A stretch of DNA of 64,000 nucleotides from Enterobacteriaceae bacterium (GCA_902363335.1 CABIZV010000002.1:310001-374000); one strand, 5' to 3'; numbered from the stretch's first letter, positions 1 to 9,049 are shown. Numbers and translations: made by a program. Notes: generated from the letters alone by a model not told the origin.

Positions 1-443
1 ACTCCAACAGCCGAATGCTGTTTGGCCTCTCCGTGCAGGGTAACGCGCCGCGCTTTTTGACCAAAGTTAGCCGTCGTGGTGTACCGGTGAACTCGCTGAT
101 TCTCTCCGGGGCGATTACTTCGCTGGTGGTGCTGGTCAACTATCTGCTGCCGCAGAAGGCGTTTGGTCTACTGATGGCATTGGTAGTGGCAACGCTGCTG
201 CTGAACTGGGTGATGATCTGTATGGCGCACCTCAAGTTCCGTGCCGCCATGCGTCGTAAAGGTCGTGAGCCGAAATTCAAAGCCCTGTGGGCGCCAGCCA
301 GCAACTACATCTGCATTGCTTTCCTGCTGATGGTGCTGGTGCTGATGTGCACCATGGAGGGCATGCGCCTGTCGGCGATTCTGCTGCCGGTCTGGGTGCT
401 GTTCCTGTTTATCGCCTTTAAAGTGTTACGTCGCAAAGCGTAA
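1..443 (+). CDS. pheP: Phenylalanine-specific permease PheP, C-terminal part
   Basis: Only the last ~147 residues lie in the window; the reading frame is open to the left edge (codons from position 3). It is an inner-membrane amino-acid/H+ symporter of the APC (AAT) family that imports phenylalanine. The visible part holds the SRMLFGLSVQGNAP segment, a conserved APC loop, and four hydrophobic helices. It matches the E. coli PheP C-terminus far better than AroP, which diverges after the shared KAFGLLMALVVATLLL-type helix, and it is followed two loci later by ybdG as in E. coli. The family and pheP rather than aroP assignment is confident; regulation cannot be judged because the promoter is outside the window. 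Confidence 0.93.
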   Translation, partial: SNSRMLFGLSVQGNAPRFLTKVSRRGVPVNSLILSGAITSLVVLVNYLLPQKAFGLLMALVVATLLLNWVMICMAHLKFRAAMRRKGREPKFKALWAPASNYICIAFLLMVLVLMCTMEGMRLSAILLPVWVLFLFIAFKVLRRKA

Positions 444-451
444 TACCGCAC

Positions 452-572
452 ACTTCCCGGCGTCGTGATTCTCGGCCGGGCTATCTGCGAAATGACATTG
501 CCGGATGGCGGCTACGCCTTATCCGGCCTACACCAAACGGTAGCCCGGCCGAGCGCAGCGACGCCGGGAACT
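452..572. repeat. REP / BIME cluster downstream of pheP
   Basis: A REP palindrome (GCCGGATGGCGG ... CGCCTTATCCGGC, about 500-528) is flanked on each side by a second type of palindrome beginning with CCCGGC and ending GCCGGGCTA or the reverse (about 452-484 and 541-572). The arrangement is that of a bacterial interspersed mosaic element in the 3' region of pheP. No open reading frame is plausible here. Confidence 0.8.
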
Positions 573-655
573 CTCCAGCGCCGCTTTTCTCCCTGATTCA
601 TTTTTAATCGTGACCCTTCTCGCAAATCTACTATTCCACGCGCGATCTTTAATTT

Positions 656-699
656 GTAATCGATTACTTTTTATTTGAGCTGTTTTTGTAATCGATTAC
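656..699. promoter_or_regulatory. Twin LacI-family operators upstream of the sugar operon
   Basis: Two identical 12-bp perfect palindromes GTAATCGATTAC occur at 656-667 and 688-699, 32 bp centre to centre (about three helical turns), just upstream of the start codon at 715. A central CG step in an even palindrome is typical of LacI/GalR-family operators, and a LacI-family regulator lies at the end of the gene block (4230-5210). The inference is cooperative repression of the operon by that regulator, lifted by a sugar-derived inducer. Binding itself is not shown by the sequence. Confidence 0.75.
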
Positions 700-714
700 T
701 TTGAGGGTAAAAAC

Positions 715-1956
715 ATGGTCTCCACCACATCACATCCTGAAAATAGCGGCGTACAGCATCGGCTGCTGGTGCCACGTTTGTCATTAATGATGTTTATGCA
801 GTTCTTTATCTGGGGCAGTTGGTCGGTCACCTTAGGTTTAGTAATGAGCCAGCACAACATGTCTTTGCTGATTGGTGACGCCTTCTCGGCCGGGCCGATT
901 GCTTCCATCCTTTCACCGTTTGTCCTCGGCATGCTGGTCGACCGATTCTTCCCATCGCAAAAGGTGATGGCGGTGATGCATTTGCTGGGCGCGGCGATCC
1001 TGTGGTTTGTGCCGCAGGCGCTGGTGGCAGAAAACGGCGCGCTACTGATTGGTCTGCTGTTTGGCTACACCCTGTGCTACATGCCAACGCTGGCGCTGAC
1101 TAACAACATCGCTTTCCACAGCCTGAGCAACATCGACAAAACGTTCCCGGTGGTGCGCGTGTTCGGCACTATCGGCTGGATTATTGCCGGGATCTTTATC
1201 GGCGTAACCGGTATTTCCGATACTACCGGCATCTTTACGCTGGCGGCGCTGTGCTCGGTGATACTGGCGGTCTACAGCCTGACGCTGCCCCACACGCCGG
1301 CCCCGGCAAAAGATCAAGCGCTGAAACTGCGCGATCTGTTTTGCGCTGACGCTTTTGCCCTGCTGAAAACCCGCCACTTCCTGGTATTCGCCCTCTGCGC
1401 GACGCTTATCTCCGTGCCATTAGGCACTTACTACGCTTACACCGCCTCTTTCCTGGCCGATGCGGGCGTGGCCGATGTCAGCACCGCCATGTCGTTCGGG
1501 CAGATGTCTGAAATCATCTTTATGTTGATTATCCCGTTGCTGTTCCGCCGTCTGGGCGTGAAATACATGCTGCTCATCGGCATGCTCGCGTGGTTTGTGC
1601 GCTACATGTTCTTTGCTCTCGGCATTAATGAAGAGACGCGCTTCCTGCTGTATCTCGGTATTTTGCTGCACGGCGTGTGCTATGACTTCTTCTTTGTAGT
1701 GGGCTTTATCTACACCGACCGCGTGGCGGGCGAGAAGGTGAAAGGTCAGGCGCAAAGTATGGTAGTGATGTTCACTTACGGTATCGGCATGTTGTTGGGT
1801 TCACAGATCTCCGGCGCGCTGTACAACCAGCTGGTGGCCGGGCAAACCGTACCGCAGGCATGGGTGAGCTTCTGGTGGATCCCGGCGGTGGCCGCAGTGG
1901 TGATCGCATTGATTTTCCTGGTCTCGTTTAAGTACGACGATAAACACCAGGCGTAA
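715..1956 (+). CDS. MFS permease of the nucleoside:H+ symporter (NupG) type
   Basis: A 413-residue, ~12-helix inner-membrane protein resembling the NupG/XapB/YegT family of H+-coupled nucleoside importers. The family-typical N-terminal FMQFFIWGSWSVTLG segment is at about residues 26-40 and a charged central loop lies near residues 195-215. The start follows GAGGG and lies immediately after two LacI-type operators. It is first gene of a block with a sugar isomerase and a Gfo/Idh/MocA dehydrogenase, so the true substrate may be a glycoside or nucleoside-like compound rather than a common nucleoside. Related permeases (such as YegT) are also found with sugar-catabolism genes, so the substrate is open. 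Confidence 0.8.
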   Translation: MVSTTSHPENSGVQHRLLVPRLSLMMFMQFFIWGSWSVTLGLVMSQHNMSLLIGDAFSAGPIASILSPFVLGMLVDRFFPSQKVMAVMHLLGAAILWFVPQALVAENGALLIGLLFGYTLCYMPTLALTNNIAFHSLSNIDKTFPVVRVFGTIGWIIAGIFIGVTGISDTTGIFTLAALCSVILAVYSLTLPHTPAPAKDQALKLRDLFCADAFALLKTRHFLVFALCATLISVPLGTYYAYTASFLADAGVADVSTAMSFGQMSEIIFMLIIPLLFRRLGVKYMLLIGMLAWFVRYMFFALGINEETRFLLYLGILLHGVCYDFFFVVGFIYTDRVAGEKVKGQAQSMVVMFTYGIGMLLGSQISGALYNQLVAGQTVPQAWVSFWWIPAVAAVVIALIFLVSFKYDDKHQA

Positions 1957-1977
1957 TTTTTTAAAGGAGGAAAGGGT

Positions 1978-3006
1978 ATGAAAACCATCAAGGGGCCAGG
2001 GATATTTCTGGCGCAGTTTATCGGCAGTCAGGCGCCGTTTAATTCGCTCGATGGGCTAGCGCAGTGGGCTGCTGAACTGGGCTTTAAAGCCCTACAGCTG
2101 CCGTGTAATCATCCGGCTATTTTCAATCTTGAGCAGGCCGCGGCAAGCCAAACCTACTGCGACGATATCACCGGCCGTCTGGCAGAACATGGCCTTGTGA
2201 TAAGCGAGCTGTCGACGCACCTCGAAGGTCAGCTTGTCGCCGTGAACCCAACCTACGATCGGGCTTTCGATGCCTTTGCGCCTGCCGCCGTGAAAGGCAA
2301 CCCGACGGCGCGCCAGCAGTGGGCTGTAGACCGCGTGATGAAAGCGGCACAGGCCTCCTCACGGCTGGGGCTGAAAGCCCACGCGACGTTCTCTGGGGCG
2401 TTGGCCTGGCCGTGGTTCTACCCGTGGCCACCGCATAATGCGGCGCTCCTTGATGATGCATTTAACGAGCTGGCGAAACGCTGGCGGCCGATTCTCGACG
2501 GCTTTGATGAGCACGGCGTTGACGTATGCTATGAAATTCACCCCGGTGAAGACCTGCACGACGGCGTGACGTTTGAGCGTTTTCTGCACAAGGTCGATAA
2601 CCACCCGCGCTGCCAGATGCTTTACGACCCAAGCCACCTGCATTTGCAGAATATTGATTATCTGGCGTATCTCGATATCTACCACTCGCGCATCCGGGCG
2701 TTCCACGTGAAAGATGCCGAGTTTCAGCGAAACGGGCGCAGCGGCGTTTACGGCGGCTATCAAAACTGGGCCGACCGTGCCGGGCGCTTCCGCTCGCTGG
2801 GCGACGGCGATATCGATTTCAAAAAGATCTTCAGCAAGCTCACTCAGTACGATTACGACGGCTGGGCGGTGATGGAGTGGGAGTGCTGCTTAAAGGATGC
2901 GCAAACCGGGGCGCGTGAAGGTAGCGAATTTATCAAACGGCACATTATTCCCGTCTCCGCGCGGGCATTTGATGATTTTGCCACAGGCGGCGAGGTGCGC
3001 GGATGA
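1978..3006 (+). CDS. TIM-barrel sugar isomerase/epimerase (AP endonuclease 2-like family)
   Basis: A 342-residue cytoplasmic protein of the xylose-isomerase-like TIM-barrel superfamily. The metal and acid/base residues expected for the family are visible: Glu in YEIHPGED (about 184-191), Asp in YDPSHL (about 215), His in FHVKD (about 242) and Glu in MEWE (about 298). A strong ribosome site (AAAGGAGG) precedes the ATG. Its stop overlaps the start of the next gene, so the two are translationally coupled. Relatives such as YcjR and IolE act with Gfo/Idh/MocA dehydrogenases on 3-keto sugars or inosose. I infer epimerisation or dehydration of a keto-sugar formed by the partner; the substrate is not known. 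Confidence 0.82.
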   Translation: MKTIKGPGIFLAQFIGSQAPFNSLDGLAQWAAELGFKALQLPCNHPAIFNLEQAAASQTYCDDITGRLAEHGLVISELSTHLEGQLVAVNPTYDRAFDAFAPAAVKGNPTARQQWAVDRVMKAAQASSRLGLKAHATFSGALAWPWFYPWPPHNAALLDDAFNELAKRWRPILDGFDEHGVDVCYEIHPGEDLHDGVTFERFLHKVDNHPRCQMLYDPSHLHLQNIDYLAYLDIYHSRIRAFHVKDAEFQRNGRSGVYGGYQNWADRAGRFRSLGDGDIDFKKIFSKLTQYDYDGWAVMEWECCLKDAQTGAREGSEFIKRHIIPVSARAFDDFATGGEVRG

Positions 3007-4154
3007 TTCAGGTGGCTATTGTCGGTTCCGGGTTTATTGGCCCCGCGCATATTGAAGCCCTGCGTCGTCTGGGGTTTGTTGAGGTGGTGGCGCTGTGCGA
3101 TGCGTCGCTGGAACACGCGCAGGAAAAAGCGCGTCAGCTCAACATTCCCTACGCTTACGGCGATGTTGAAGCCCTGCTGGCGCACCCCGGGATCCAGGTT
3201 GTCCATAACTGTACGCCCAACTTTTTGCACGCGCAGGTGAACCGGCAGATCCTTAAAGCGGGCAAGCACGTTTTCTCGGAAAAACCGCTGTGCCTGACGT
3301 CGAAAGAGGCGAGGGAGCTTGAGCAGCTGGCGCGGGAGGCGGGCGTGGTGCACGGGGTCAGCTTTGTCTACCGTCAGTTTGCGATGGTGCAGCAGGCGGC
3401 GAGCATGATGCGCGACGGCAGCACCGGGCGGCTGTTTTCAGCCTACGGCGGCTATCATCAGGACTGGATGCTGCAAGAAACCGACTTCAACTGGCGGGTG
3501 GACGCACAGCAAGGCGGCGTGTCGCGGGCGATGGCCGATATAGGCTCCCACTGGTGCGATACCGTGCAGTTCGTCACTGGGCGGCGCATTGTCGAGGTGA
3601 TGGCAGACCTTGCCATCGTCTGGCCGACGCGTAAAGCCAGCGTTGCCGATAACTCCACCTTTAGCGAGCGTCTGCCTGACGCTGACTATCAGGATATTCC
3701 CGTCACCACCGAGGATGCGGGTTCCGTCTTATTCCGTTTTGACGACGGCAGCAAAGGCTGCTTTAGCGTTTCGCAGGTCAGCGCCGGGCGTAAAAACCGT
3801 CTGCATTTTGATATTAACGCCAGCGTGAGCTCGCTATCGTGGGATCAGGAAACGCCGCAGCAGTTATGGGTTGGCCAGCGCCACCGGGCGAACCAAATCT
3901 TAGGTGACGATCCGAGCCTGCTTAATCGTGACGTTGCCGGGCAGGCGCATTTTCCCGGCGGTCACAGCGAAGGCTGGCCGGACGCGTTTAAAAATATGAT
4001 GCTCAATTTTTACCAGGCGGTTCTCGCCGGGAAAATGCCGACGGCCTCTGAGCGTCGTTTTGCGTCATTTTCTGAAGGCGCAAACGTGATGTACATCATT
4101 GATGCGATAGTCAAAAGTCACCAGCAGCGGCGCTGGATAAGCGTCGAGCAATAA
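3003..4154 (+). CDS. Gfo/Idh/MocA-family NAD(P)-dependent sugar dehydrogenase
   Basis: A 383-residue cytoplasmic oxidoreductase. An N-terminal Rossmann fold begins with VAIVGSGFIGPAH (residues 4-16), and the conserved EKP motif is at about 93-95, where Lys is part of the active site in this family. The C-terminal alpha/beta domain includes the GGHSEGWPDAF segment (about 319-329) with the family histidine. The ATG overlaps the stop of the isomerase gene by four bases. The likely role is reversible oxidation of a sugar or glycoside hydroxyl (often C3), feeding the TIM-barrel partner. A hairpin terminator follows directly. Confidence 0.85.
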   Translation: MIQVAIVGSGFIGPAHIEALRRLGFVEVVALCDASLEHAQEKARQLNIPYAYGDVEALLAHPGIQVVHNCTPNFLHAQVNRQILKAGKHVFSEKPLCLTSKEARELEQLAREAGVVHGVSFVYRQFAMVQQAASMMRDGSTGRLFSAYGGYHQDWMLQETDFNWRVDAQQGGVSRAMADIGSHWCDTVQFVTGRRIVEVMADLAIVWPTRKASVADNSTFSERLPDADYQDIPVTTEDAGSVLFRFDDGSKGCFSVSQVSAGRKNRLHFDINASVSSLSWDQETPQQLWVGQRHRANQILGDDPSLLNRDVAGQAHFPGGHSEGWPDAFKNMMLNFYQAVLAGKMPTASERRFASFSEGANVMYIIDAIVKSHQQRRWISVEQ

Positions 4155-4158
4155 CGCT

Positions 4159-4184
4159 GTGCCCGGTACGCCGGGCACGTTTTT
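4159..4184 (+). terminator. Rho-independent terminator after the dehydrogenase gene
   Basis: GTGCCCGG (4159-4166) pairs with CCGGGCAC (4171-4178) across a TACG loop and is followed by a T run. It separates the permease-isomerase-dehydrogenase operon from the regulator gene. Confidence 0.8.
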
Positions 4185-4229
4185 ATGATAGCCTGCAGCA
4201 AAGCGTTAATTGCAGGGAATCGCGTAGCT

Positions 4230-5210
4230 ATGTCAATTCAGAAAATCGCCCAGATGGCGGGGGTCTCGGTCGCCACCGTCTCTCGCGTGCTCAACAATAG
4301 CGAATCGGTGAAAGAGAAAAATCGTGAGCGGGTGCTGAAAGCCATCCAGGAGAGCAACTATCAGCCCAACCTGCTGGCGCGCCAGCTCAGAACGGCGCGC
4401 AGCTCTATGATTCTGGTGATGGTGTCGAATATCGCCAACCCGTTTTGCGCCGAAGTGGTGAAAGGCATTGAAGCGGCCGCGGAACAAAACGGTTATCGCA
4501 TTCTGCTGTGCCACTCAGGTTCTGATATTGAGCGTTCCAAATCGGGCCTGCGCTTGCTGACCGGTAAAATGGTCGATGGAATTATCACCATGGACGCCTT
4601 CACTAATTTGCCGGAACTTACCACCGTCATTGGCGATGCGCCGTGGGTACAGTGTGCCGAATATGCGGATGCGGGCGCGGTGTCTTGTGTTGGGATCAAC
4701 GATATCGATGCGGCGGAACACGCGGTAGGTTATCTGGCCGCGAGCGGACGTCAGCATATTGCGCTGATAAACCACGATCTAAGCTATAAATATGCCCGAT
4801 TGCGCGAACAGGGATATAAAGCGGTTCTGCAACAGCAGGGATTGGGGGAGGGCGCGGTCGAATACGCCAGCGACCTGAGTGCGGCGGCGGGTAAGGCGGC
4901 GATGAAAAAACTGCTGGCAATGAACCCGCGCCCGAATGCGGTGTTTGCCGTTTCCGACTCGCTGGCGGCCGGTGCGATGCGCGCCATTGAACAGGCCGGA
5001 CTGCGAGTGCCGGAAGATATCGCCGTTGTCGGTTTTGACGGTACAGAGCTTGCTGAAATGGTGTCGCCGCAGCTCACCACCGTCCAGCAACCGTCACGAG
5101 AGATCGGCGCGAAGGCGGTGGAGCTTTTGCTTAATAAAATTGAAAACCCGGACGTGCCAACTGAACGGGTCATGCTGGACTGGCGCTTTATTTCACGCGC
5201 CAGCGCCTGA
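4230..5210 (+). CDS. LacI/GalR-family transcriptional regulator
   Basis: A 326-residue repressor. The N-terminal helix-turn-helix reads IAQMAGVSVATVSRVLNNS (about residues 5-23) with the hinge near 45-60, followed by a periplasmic-binding-protein-like sensor domain ending in the usual DxTELAEMVSPQLTTVQQP-type region. An upstream in-frame ATG exists at 4185, but residue 1 of the family lies at the ATG at 4230 (MSIQKIAQMAG). It is probably the local regulator of the operon at 715-4154, acting at the two GTAATCGATTAC palindromes. Its stop is only three bases from the stop of convergent ybdG. Confidence 0.9.
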   Translation: MSIQKIAQMAGVSVATVSRVLNNSESVKEKNRERVLKAIQESNYQPNLLARQLRTARSSMILVMVSNIANPFCAEVVKGIEAAAEQNGYRILLCHSGSDIERSKSGLRLLTGKMVDGIITMDAFTNLPELTTVIGDAPWVQCAEYADAGAVSCVGINDIDAAEHAVGYLAASGRQHIALINHDLSYKYARLREQGYKAVLQQQGLGEGAVEYASDLSAAAGKAAMKKLLAMNPRPNAVFAVSDSLAAGAMRAIEQAGLRVPEDIAVVGFDGTELAEMVSPQLTTVQQPSREIGAKAVELLLNKIENPDVPTERVMLDWRFISRASA

Positions 5211-5213
5211 GGA

Positions 5214-6458
5214 TTACTGTCCTATCGCGCCTGCCAGGGCGCGAATATCATTACCGGTAGGCGATTGGTGAATACGCAAACCAAACTCTTCCACCACCGC
5301 AAAAAGGTGATCGAAGATATCGGCCTGAATGCTTTCATATTCCGCCCATACCACAGTATTGGTAAACGCATAAATCTCAATCGGCAAACCGTTATTATCC
5401 GGCGCAAGCTGGCGCACCATCAGCGTCATATCTTTGCGAATCTGCGGATGGTTGCGCAGATATTCATTAAGATAGGCGCGGAACGTGCCGATATTGGTCA
5501 TCTTGCGCAGATTAAGCACCGACTCGCCGCCGCCATGCTGCTGGTTCCACATGGTAATTTCTTCATGACGCGAGTCCATATACGGTTTAAGCAATCGCGC
5601 CTGAATTAAGCGCTGCTGTTCTTGCTCATCAAGAAAATGCACGCTGGTGGTGTCGATATTAATACTGCGCTTAATTCGACGCCCGCCGGAGGCCGACATG
5701 CCGCTCCAGTTTTTAAAGGAATCGGAAACCAACGACCAGGTTGGAATCGTGGTAATGGTATTATCCCAGTTACGCACTTTGACGGTGGTTAAACCAATAT
5801 CGGTCACCGCGCCATCCGCGCCATATTTCGGCATCTCCAGCCAGTCACCCAGTTTCAGCATATCGTTGGCGGAAAGTTGAATTCCTGCCACCAGACCGAG
5901 TATCGGGTCTTTAAACACCAGCATCAGCACCGCGGCCATGGCACCTAAACCACTGATCAAAATCGCCGGTGATTGCCCTAATAGCAGGGAGATTATCAGG
6001 ATGCCGACCAGAATCGCACTGACCAGCTTAACGCCCTGGAATATGCCCTTTAATGGCAGGTGTGAAGCGGCAGAAAGTTTCTGCGAAAGATTAAAAATAA
6101 CGTCAAGCAGAGAAAAGAATGACAGCAGGGCATATAGCATGACCCACAGCTGGGCTGCGGTCGTTAATATTTGTGCCGCATCGCTGCCTTTTTGCAGCCA
6201 CAAAACCGCCTGCACGTTGACAATAACCCCTTGCAGGGTAAATGCCAGACGATGAAAAAGTTTGTTTTGCGTAATGATTTGCAGCCATAAATGACTGCTC
6301 GCCTGTGCGCGTTTTTCAAAGGTTCGAAGCACCAGCCGATGCAGTATCAGATGGACAATGACGGCAGTGAGAAAAATAATACCAAAGATGATGAAGAGTG
6401 AATTGGTATGGTTTATTTCAATGCCCATTTCTTCGATTTGGGAAATCAGTTCCTGCAT
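5214..6458 (-). CDS. ybdG: MscS-family mechanosensitive channel YbdG
   Basis: A 414-residue inner-membrane protein nearly the same length as E. coli YbdG (415). Several N-terminal helices are followed by the MscS pore/beta domain: GLGAMAAVLMLVFKDP (about 170-185) and the LGDWLEMPKYGADGAV beta-domain segment. It acts as a small-conductance channel (MscM activity) opening under membrane tension on osmotic downshock. In E. coli ybdG follows pheP directly; here a 4.5-kb catabolic block has come between them. The 3' end abuts the LacI gene. Confidence 0.93.
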   Translation of the reverse strand: MQELISQIEEMGIEINHTNSLFIIFGIIFLTAVIVHLILHRLVLRTFEKRAQASSHLWLQIITQNKLFHRLAFTLQGVIVNVQAVLWLQKGSDAAQILTTAAQLWVMLYALLSFFSLLDVIFNLSQKLSAASHLPLKGIFQGVKLVSAILVGILIISLLLGQSPAILISGLGAMAAVLMLVFKDPILGLVAGIQLSANDMLKLGDWLEMPKYGADGAVTDIGLTTVKVRNWDNTITTIPTWSLVSDSFKNWSGMSASGGRRIKRSINIDTTSVHFLDEQEQQRLIQARLLKPYMDSRHEEITMWNQQHGGGESVLNLRKMTNIGTFRAYLNEYLRNHPQIRKDMTLMVRQLAPDNNGLPIEIYAFTNTVVWAEYESIQADIFDHLFAVVEEFGLRIHQSPTGNDIRALAGAIGQ

Positions 6459-6535
6459 AACGTCTCCTTTAATGCCAGCCCTTTATAATGGACAGACCGG
6501 CAATATTATGCAAACGCCTATACAGGAACTTTAAC

Positions 6536-7963
6536 TTACGAGGCGGCCAGAGCCGGACTGCGGTTTAAATGATGGCGCAGGCCAATCGCGATAATAGCCA
6601 GCAGTAGCATCATTACCGCTTCAACCCCCAGGAAGCCGACCATCGCATCGGTATAGCTGCCGTGATGGTTGCGCATCAACACCAGCAGCAGCGAGCCAAA
6701 TACGGCAGGGCCAAGACCCAGCGTGGCTTGTTGCACCGTGCTGAGCAGCGCGCTGCCGGCACCGGCATCATTGGCGGTAATATCCCGCATCCCTACGTGG
6801 TAGAAGCAGTTCACAATCAGCGCCTGACCATAGCCAATCAGCGCCGTCGACGGGATTAACTTAAGCGTGGTGGTCGACTGGCCGAAATGATGGAAGGTTT
6901 CCATCAGCAACAGCAGGCCGCTAATCTGCACCGCCAGACCGGCCACCATAATGCGCCCCATACTATGGCGGGCAATCAGCTTCGGTGCGTACATCGCCGA
7001 CAGGAAGTAGGCGACGCCAAGGGCGACAAAGCTGTTTCCTGACTGCCACGGCGCCATGCCCAGACCCGACTGCATGGTCAGCGCCATACAGAACATAAAC
7101 CCGGACCACGCGCTGAAGAACAGCAGGGCAATAACCATCCCGAAACGAATACTGGCTAATTTTAGCAGCCGTGGAGGCAGCAGCGGGTGCTCGCCGCGTC
7201 GCTCTTTATGCAGCGCGCTGGCGCGCATCCACAACAGCAGCGGAATCGTCGCCAGTAGCATCAAACGCATTGACCACGGCCAGTGCAGCTCCGGCCCTAA
7301 TGCCATTGGGAACAGCAGGCAGCAAAGAATCAGCCCGAGGCTAATCGTACCCTGCCAGTCGATGCTGGCGTGCTCATCGCGACGGGTTTCCGGGACATAG
7401 CGGCGGCTAAAGGCCAGCACCAGCAGACCAATCGGCACGTTGATGAAAAAAGCGTTACGCCAGCCCATCCCGGCGATATCAGCCGACACCAGCCAGCCGC
7501 CGAACATCTGCCCGACGATAAACGAGATCCCGCCGATCCCACCGTAAAGACTAATGGCGCGAGCGTGGGCGGTGCCTTTCATCGTGACATGCAGCGTCGC
7601 CAGAATCTGCGGCACAATCAGCGCCGCGCCCGCGCCTTGTAGGGTGCGCGCAGCCAGCAGGGCGGTAATCGAATTTGATACGCCGCACAGCAGCGAGGCC
7701 AGACTAAACACCGCCACGCCCCACATAAACAGGCGGCGGCGTCCGTAGTTATCGCCAAGCTTACTGCCCATAGCCAGACAGACGGCGAACGCGACGCCGT
7801 ACATGGCGACGATAAGCTCCAGCTGCGTCGCGCTGGCGTGCAGCGACGCGGTGATTGAGTCGAGGGCGACGTTGGTAATAGAGGTATCAATTTGCGGCAA
7901 CATCAGGCCCGTCATTAGCAGGAGAAGCCCAGCACGGCCGGGTGAAACAGTAGACGTTTTCAT
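6536..7963 (-). CDS. DHA2-type (14-helix) MFS drug/H+ antiporter
   Basis: A 475-residue inner-membrane transporter of the EmrB/QacA type. Visible family motifs include a DTSITNVALDSI stretch in helix 1 (about 26-37), the motif-A-like GSKLGDNYGRRRLF (about 66-79) and the helix 5 antiporter motif C region GIGGISFIVGQMFGGW. About 14 hydrophobic segments are present. No EmrA-like adaptor is next to it, so it probably works alone. It is transcribed divergently from an XRE/MmyB-type regulator gene, a common arrangement in which the regulator controls the pump. Substrates cannot be inferred. Confidence 0.85.
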   Translation of the reverse strand: MKTSTVSPGRAGLLLLMTGLMLPQIDTSITNVALDSITASLHASATQLELIVAMYGVAFAVCLAMGSKLGDNYGRRRLFMWGVAVFSLASLLCGVSNSITALLAARTLQGAGAALIVPQILATLHVTMKGTAHARAISLYGGIGGISFIVGQMFGGWLVSADIAGMGWRNAFFINVPIGLLVLAFSRRYVPETRRDEHASIDWQGTISLGLILCCLLFPMALGPELHWPWSMRLMLLATIPLLLWMRASALHKERRGEHPLLPPRLLKLASIRFGMVIALLFFSAWSGFMFCMALTMQSGLGMAPWQSGNSFVALGVAYFLSAMYAPKLIARHSMGRIMVAGLAVQISGLLLLMETFHHFGQSTTTLKLIPSTALIGYGQALIVNCFYHVGMRDITANDAGAGSALLSTVQQATLGLGPAVFGSLLLVLMRNHHGSYTDAMVGFLGVEAVMMLLLAIIAIGLRHHLNRSPALAAS

Positions 7964-8020
7964 GGTGACTCCATTGCGTCATTCAGCGATTGGCCGTAGC
8001 ATCGCTGATTAAATAAACGG

Positions 8021-8046
8021 GTACCAGTTCCTGGTTATACTGGTAC
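8021..8046. promoter_or_regulatory. Candidate operator between the MFS pump and its regulator
   Basis: GTACCAG (8021-8027) and CTGGTAC (8040-8046) form an inverted repeat with a 12-bp spacer in the 107-bp divergent intergenic region, with further CTGG copies in between. It is the natural site for the divergent MmyB-type regulator. Inference only. Confidence 0.5.
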
Positions 8047-8070
8047 TGGCACTACTATGCTGGAGATACC

Positions 8071-8940
8071 ATGAGCCTCATCAGCCACAGTGAAATCGAT
8101 GCATTGCAGACACGGCAGAACGATAGCCGTAAACAGCTGGGTGCATTTCTTCGGGCGCGACGGGAAAGTCTCGATCCGCAACGGTTGGGATTACCGCGCA
8201 GCGGACGGCGGCGCACGCCGGGCCTGCGTCGCGAAGAAGTAGCGATGCTGGCTGATGTCGGCGTGACCTGGTATACCTGGCTTGAGCAGGGGCGCGAGGT
8301 TAATCCGTCGGTGGCGGTAATGCAAGCGGTCGCCGAGGCGCTTTCGTGCAGCGAGCTGGAAACGCGCCATCTTTTCGTGCTGGCGGGGCTGCAACCCCTG
8401 GAGTCGCTCAATGCCACGCAATGTGACTCGGTAAGCCCCGGCGCGCGGCGTATGCTGGACAGTTTGCTGCCGAATCCGGCCAGCGTTCAGCGGCCAAATT
8501 TTGATATTGTGGCGTGGAATGACGCCTTTTGTCGGCTAATGGGCGTCGATTTTTCGACCTTGCCGGAGGACGATAGAAATTGTATCTATCTGTATCTGAC
8601 GCATCCTGGCTGGCGCAGTCGTCTGGCAAACCGCGATGCGCTGGCGACCTTTGTTTCCTATTTCCGCGCCGCGATGGCAGAACACCGGGGTGAACCGGCG
8701 TGGGAAAACAAGCTGGCGCGTTTCTTCGCCGTTTCAGCAGAATTTGAAGCGATGTGGCATCAGCGTTACGACGTTCGCGGCGTCGAAAACCAGATTAAAA
8801 ACTTCTGCCACCCTGAGTTCGGTGAATTCCAGCTCCAGCAAATGTACTGGTACTCCGCGCCGCGCAACGGCTCGCGCCTGCTGGTGTATTTACCGGTGGA
8901 TGAAGCGGGGGAGGCGGTGCTGGAGAAACTCTCGCGCTGA
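8071..8940 (+). CDS. XRE-family regulator with MmyB-like ligand-binding domain
   Basis: A 289-residue protein. An N-terminal HTH_XRE domain has the family pattern LRARRESLDP ... RRRTPGLRREEVAMLADV (about 27-70), followed by the C-terminal PAS-like MmyB domain (about 115-280) with the WNDAFCRLMG and HPEFGEF segments typical of this family. Such proteins are generally thought to sense small hydrophobic ligands and to repress a neighbouring oxidoreductase or pump. The divergent MFS pump at 6536-7963 is the probable target. The ATG has a usable GGAG site seven bases upstream. Confidence 0.88.
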   Translation: MSLISHSEIDALQTRQNDSRKQLGAFLRARRESLDPQRLGLPRSGRRRTPGLRREEVAMLADVGVTWYTWLEQGREVNPSVAVMQAVAEALSCSELETRHLFVLAGLQPLESLNATQCDSVSPGARRMLDSLLPNPASVQRPNFDIVAWNDAFCRLMGVDFSTLPEDDRNCIYLYLTHPGWRSRLANRDALATFVSYFRAAMAEHRGEPAWENKLARFFAVSAEFEAMWHQRYDVRGVENQIKNFCHPEFGEFQLQQMYWYSAPRNGSRLLVYLPVDEAGEAVLEKLSR

Positions 8941-9030
8941 AACACTCCCCAGGTCGCGCTACCGTTTGAGGATGTTTTACGATCCGCTATCCAGAATGGA
9001 TGATGGAATCTGAATGTCGCCGTTATTACG

Positions 9031-9049
9031 CATAAAGTTATGCTTTATG
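9031..9049. promoter_or_regulatory. Palindrome upstream of the toxin-antitoxin operon
   Basis: CATAAAG (9031-9037) and CTTTATG (9043-9049) form an inverted repeat about 60 bp before the toxin start. Such palindromes are the usual autoregulatory operator for type II toxin-antitoxin complexes. Inference from position and symmetry. Confidence 0.5.
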
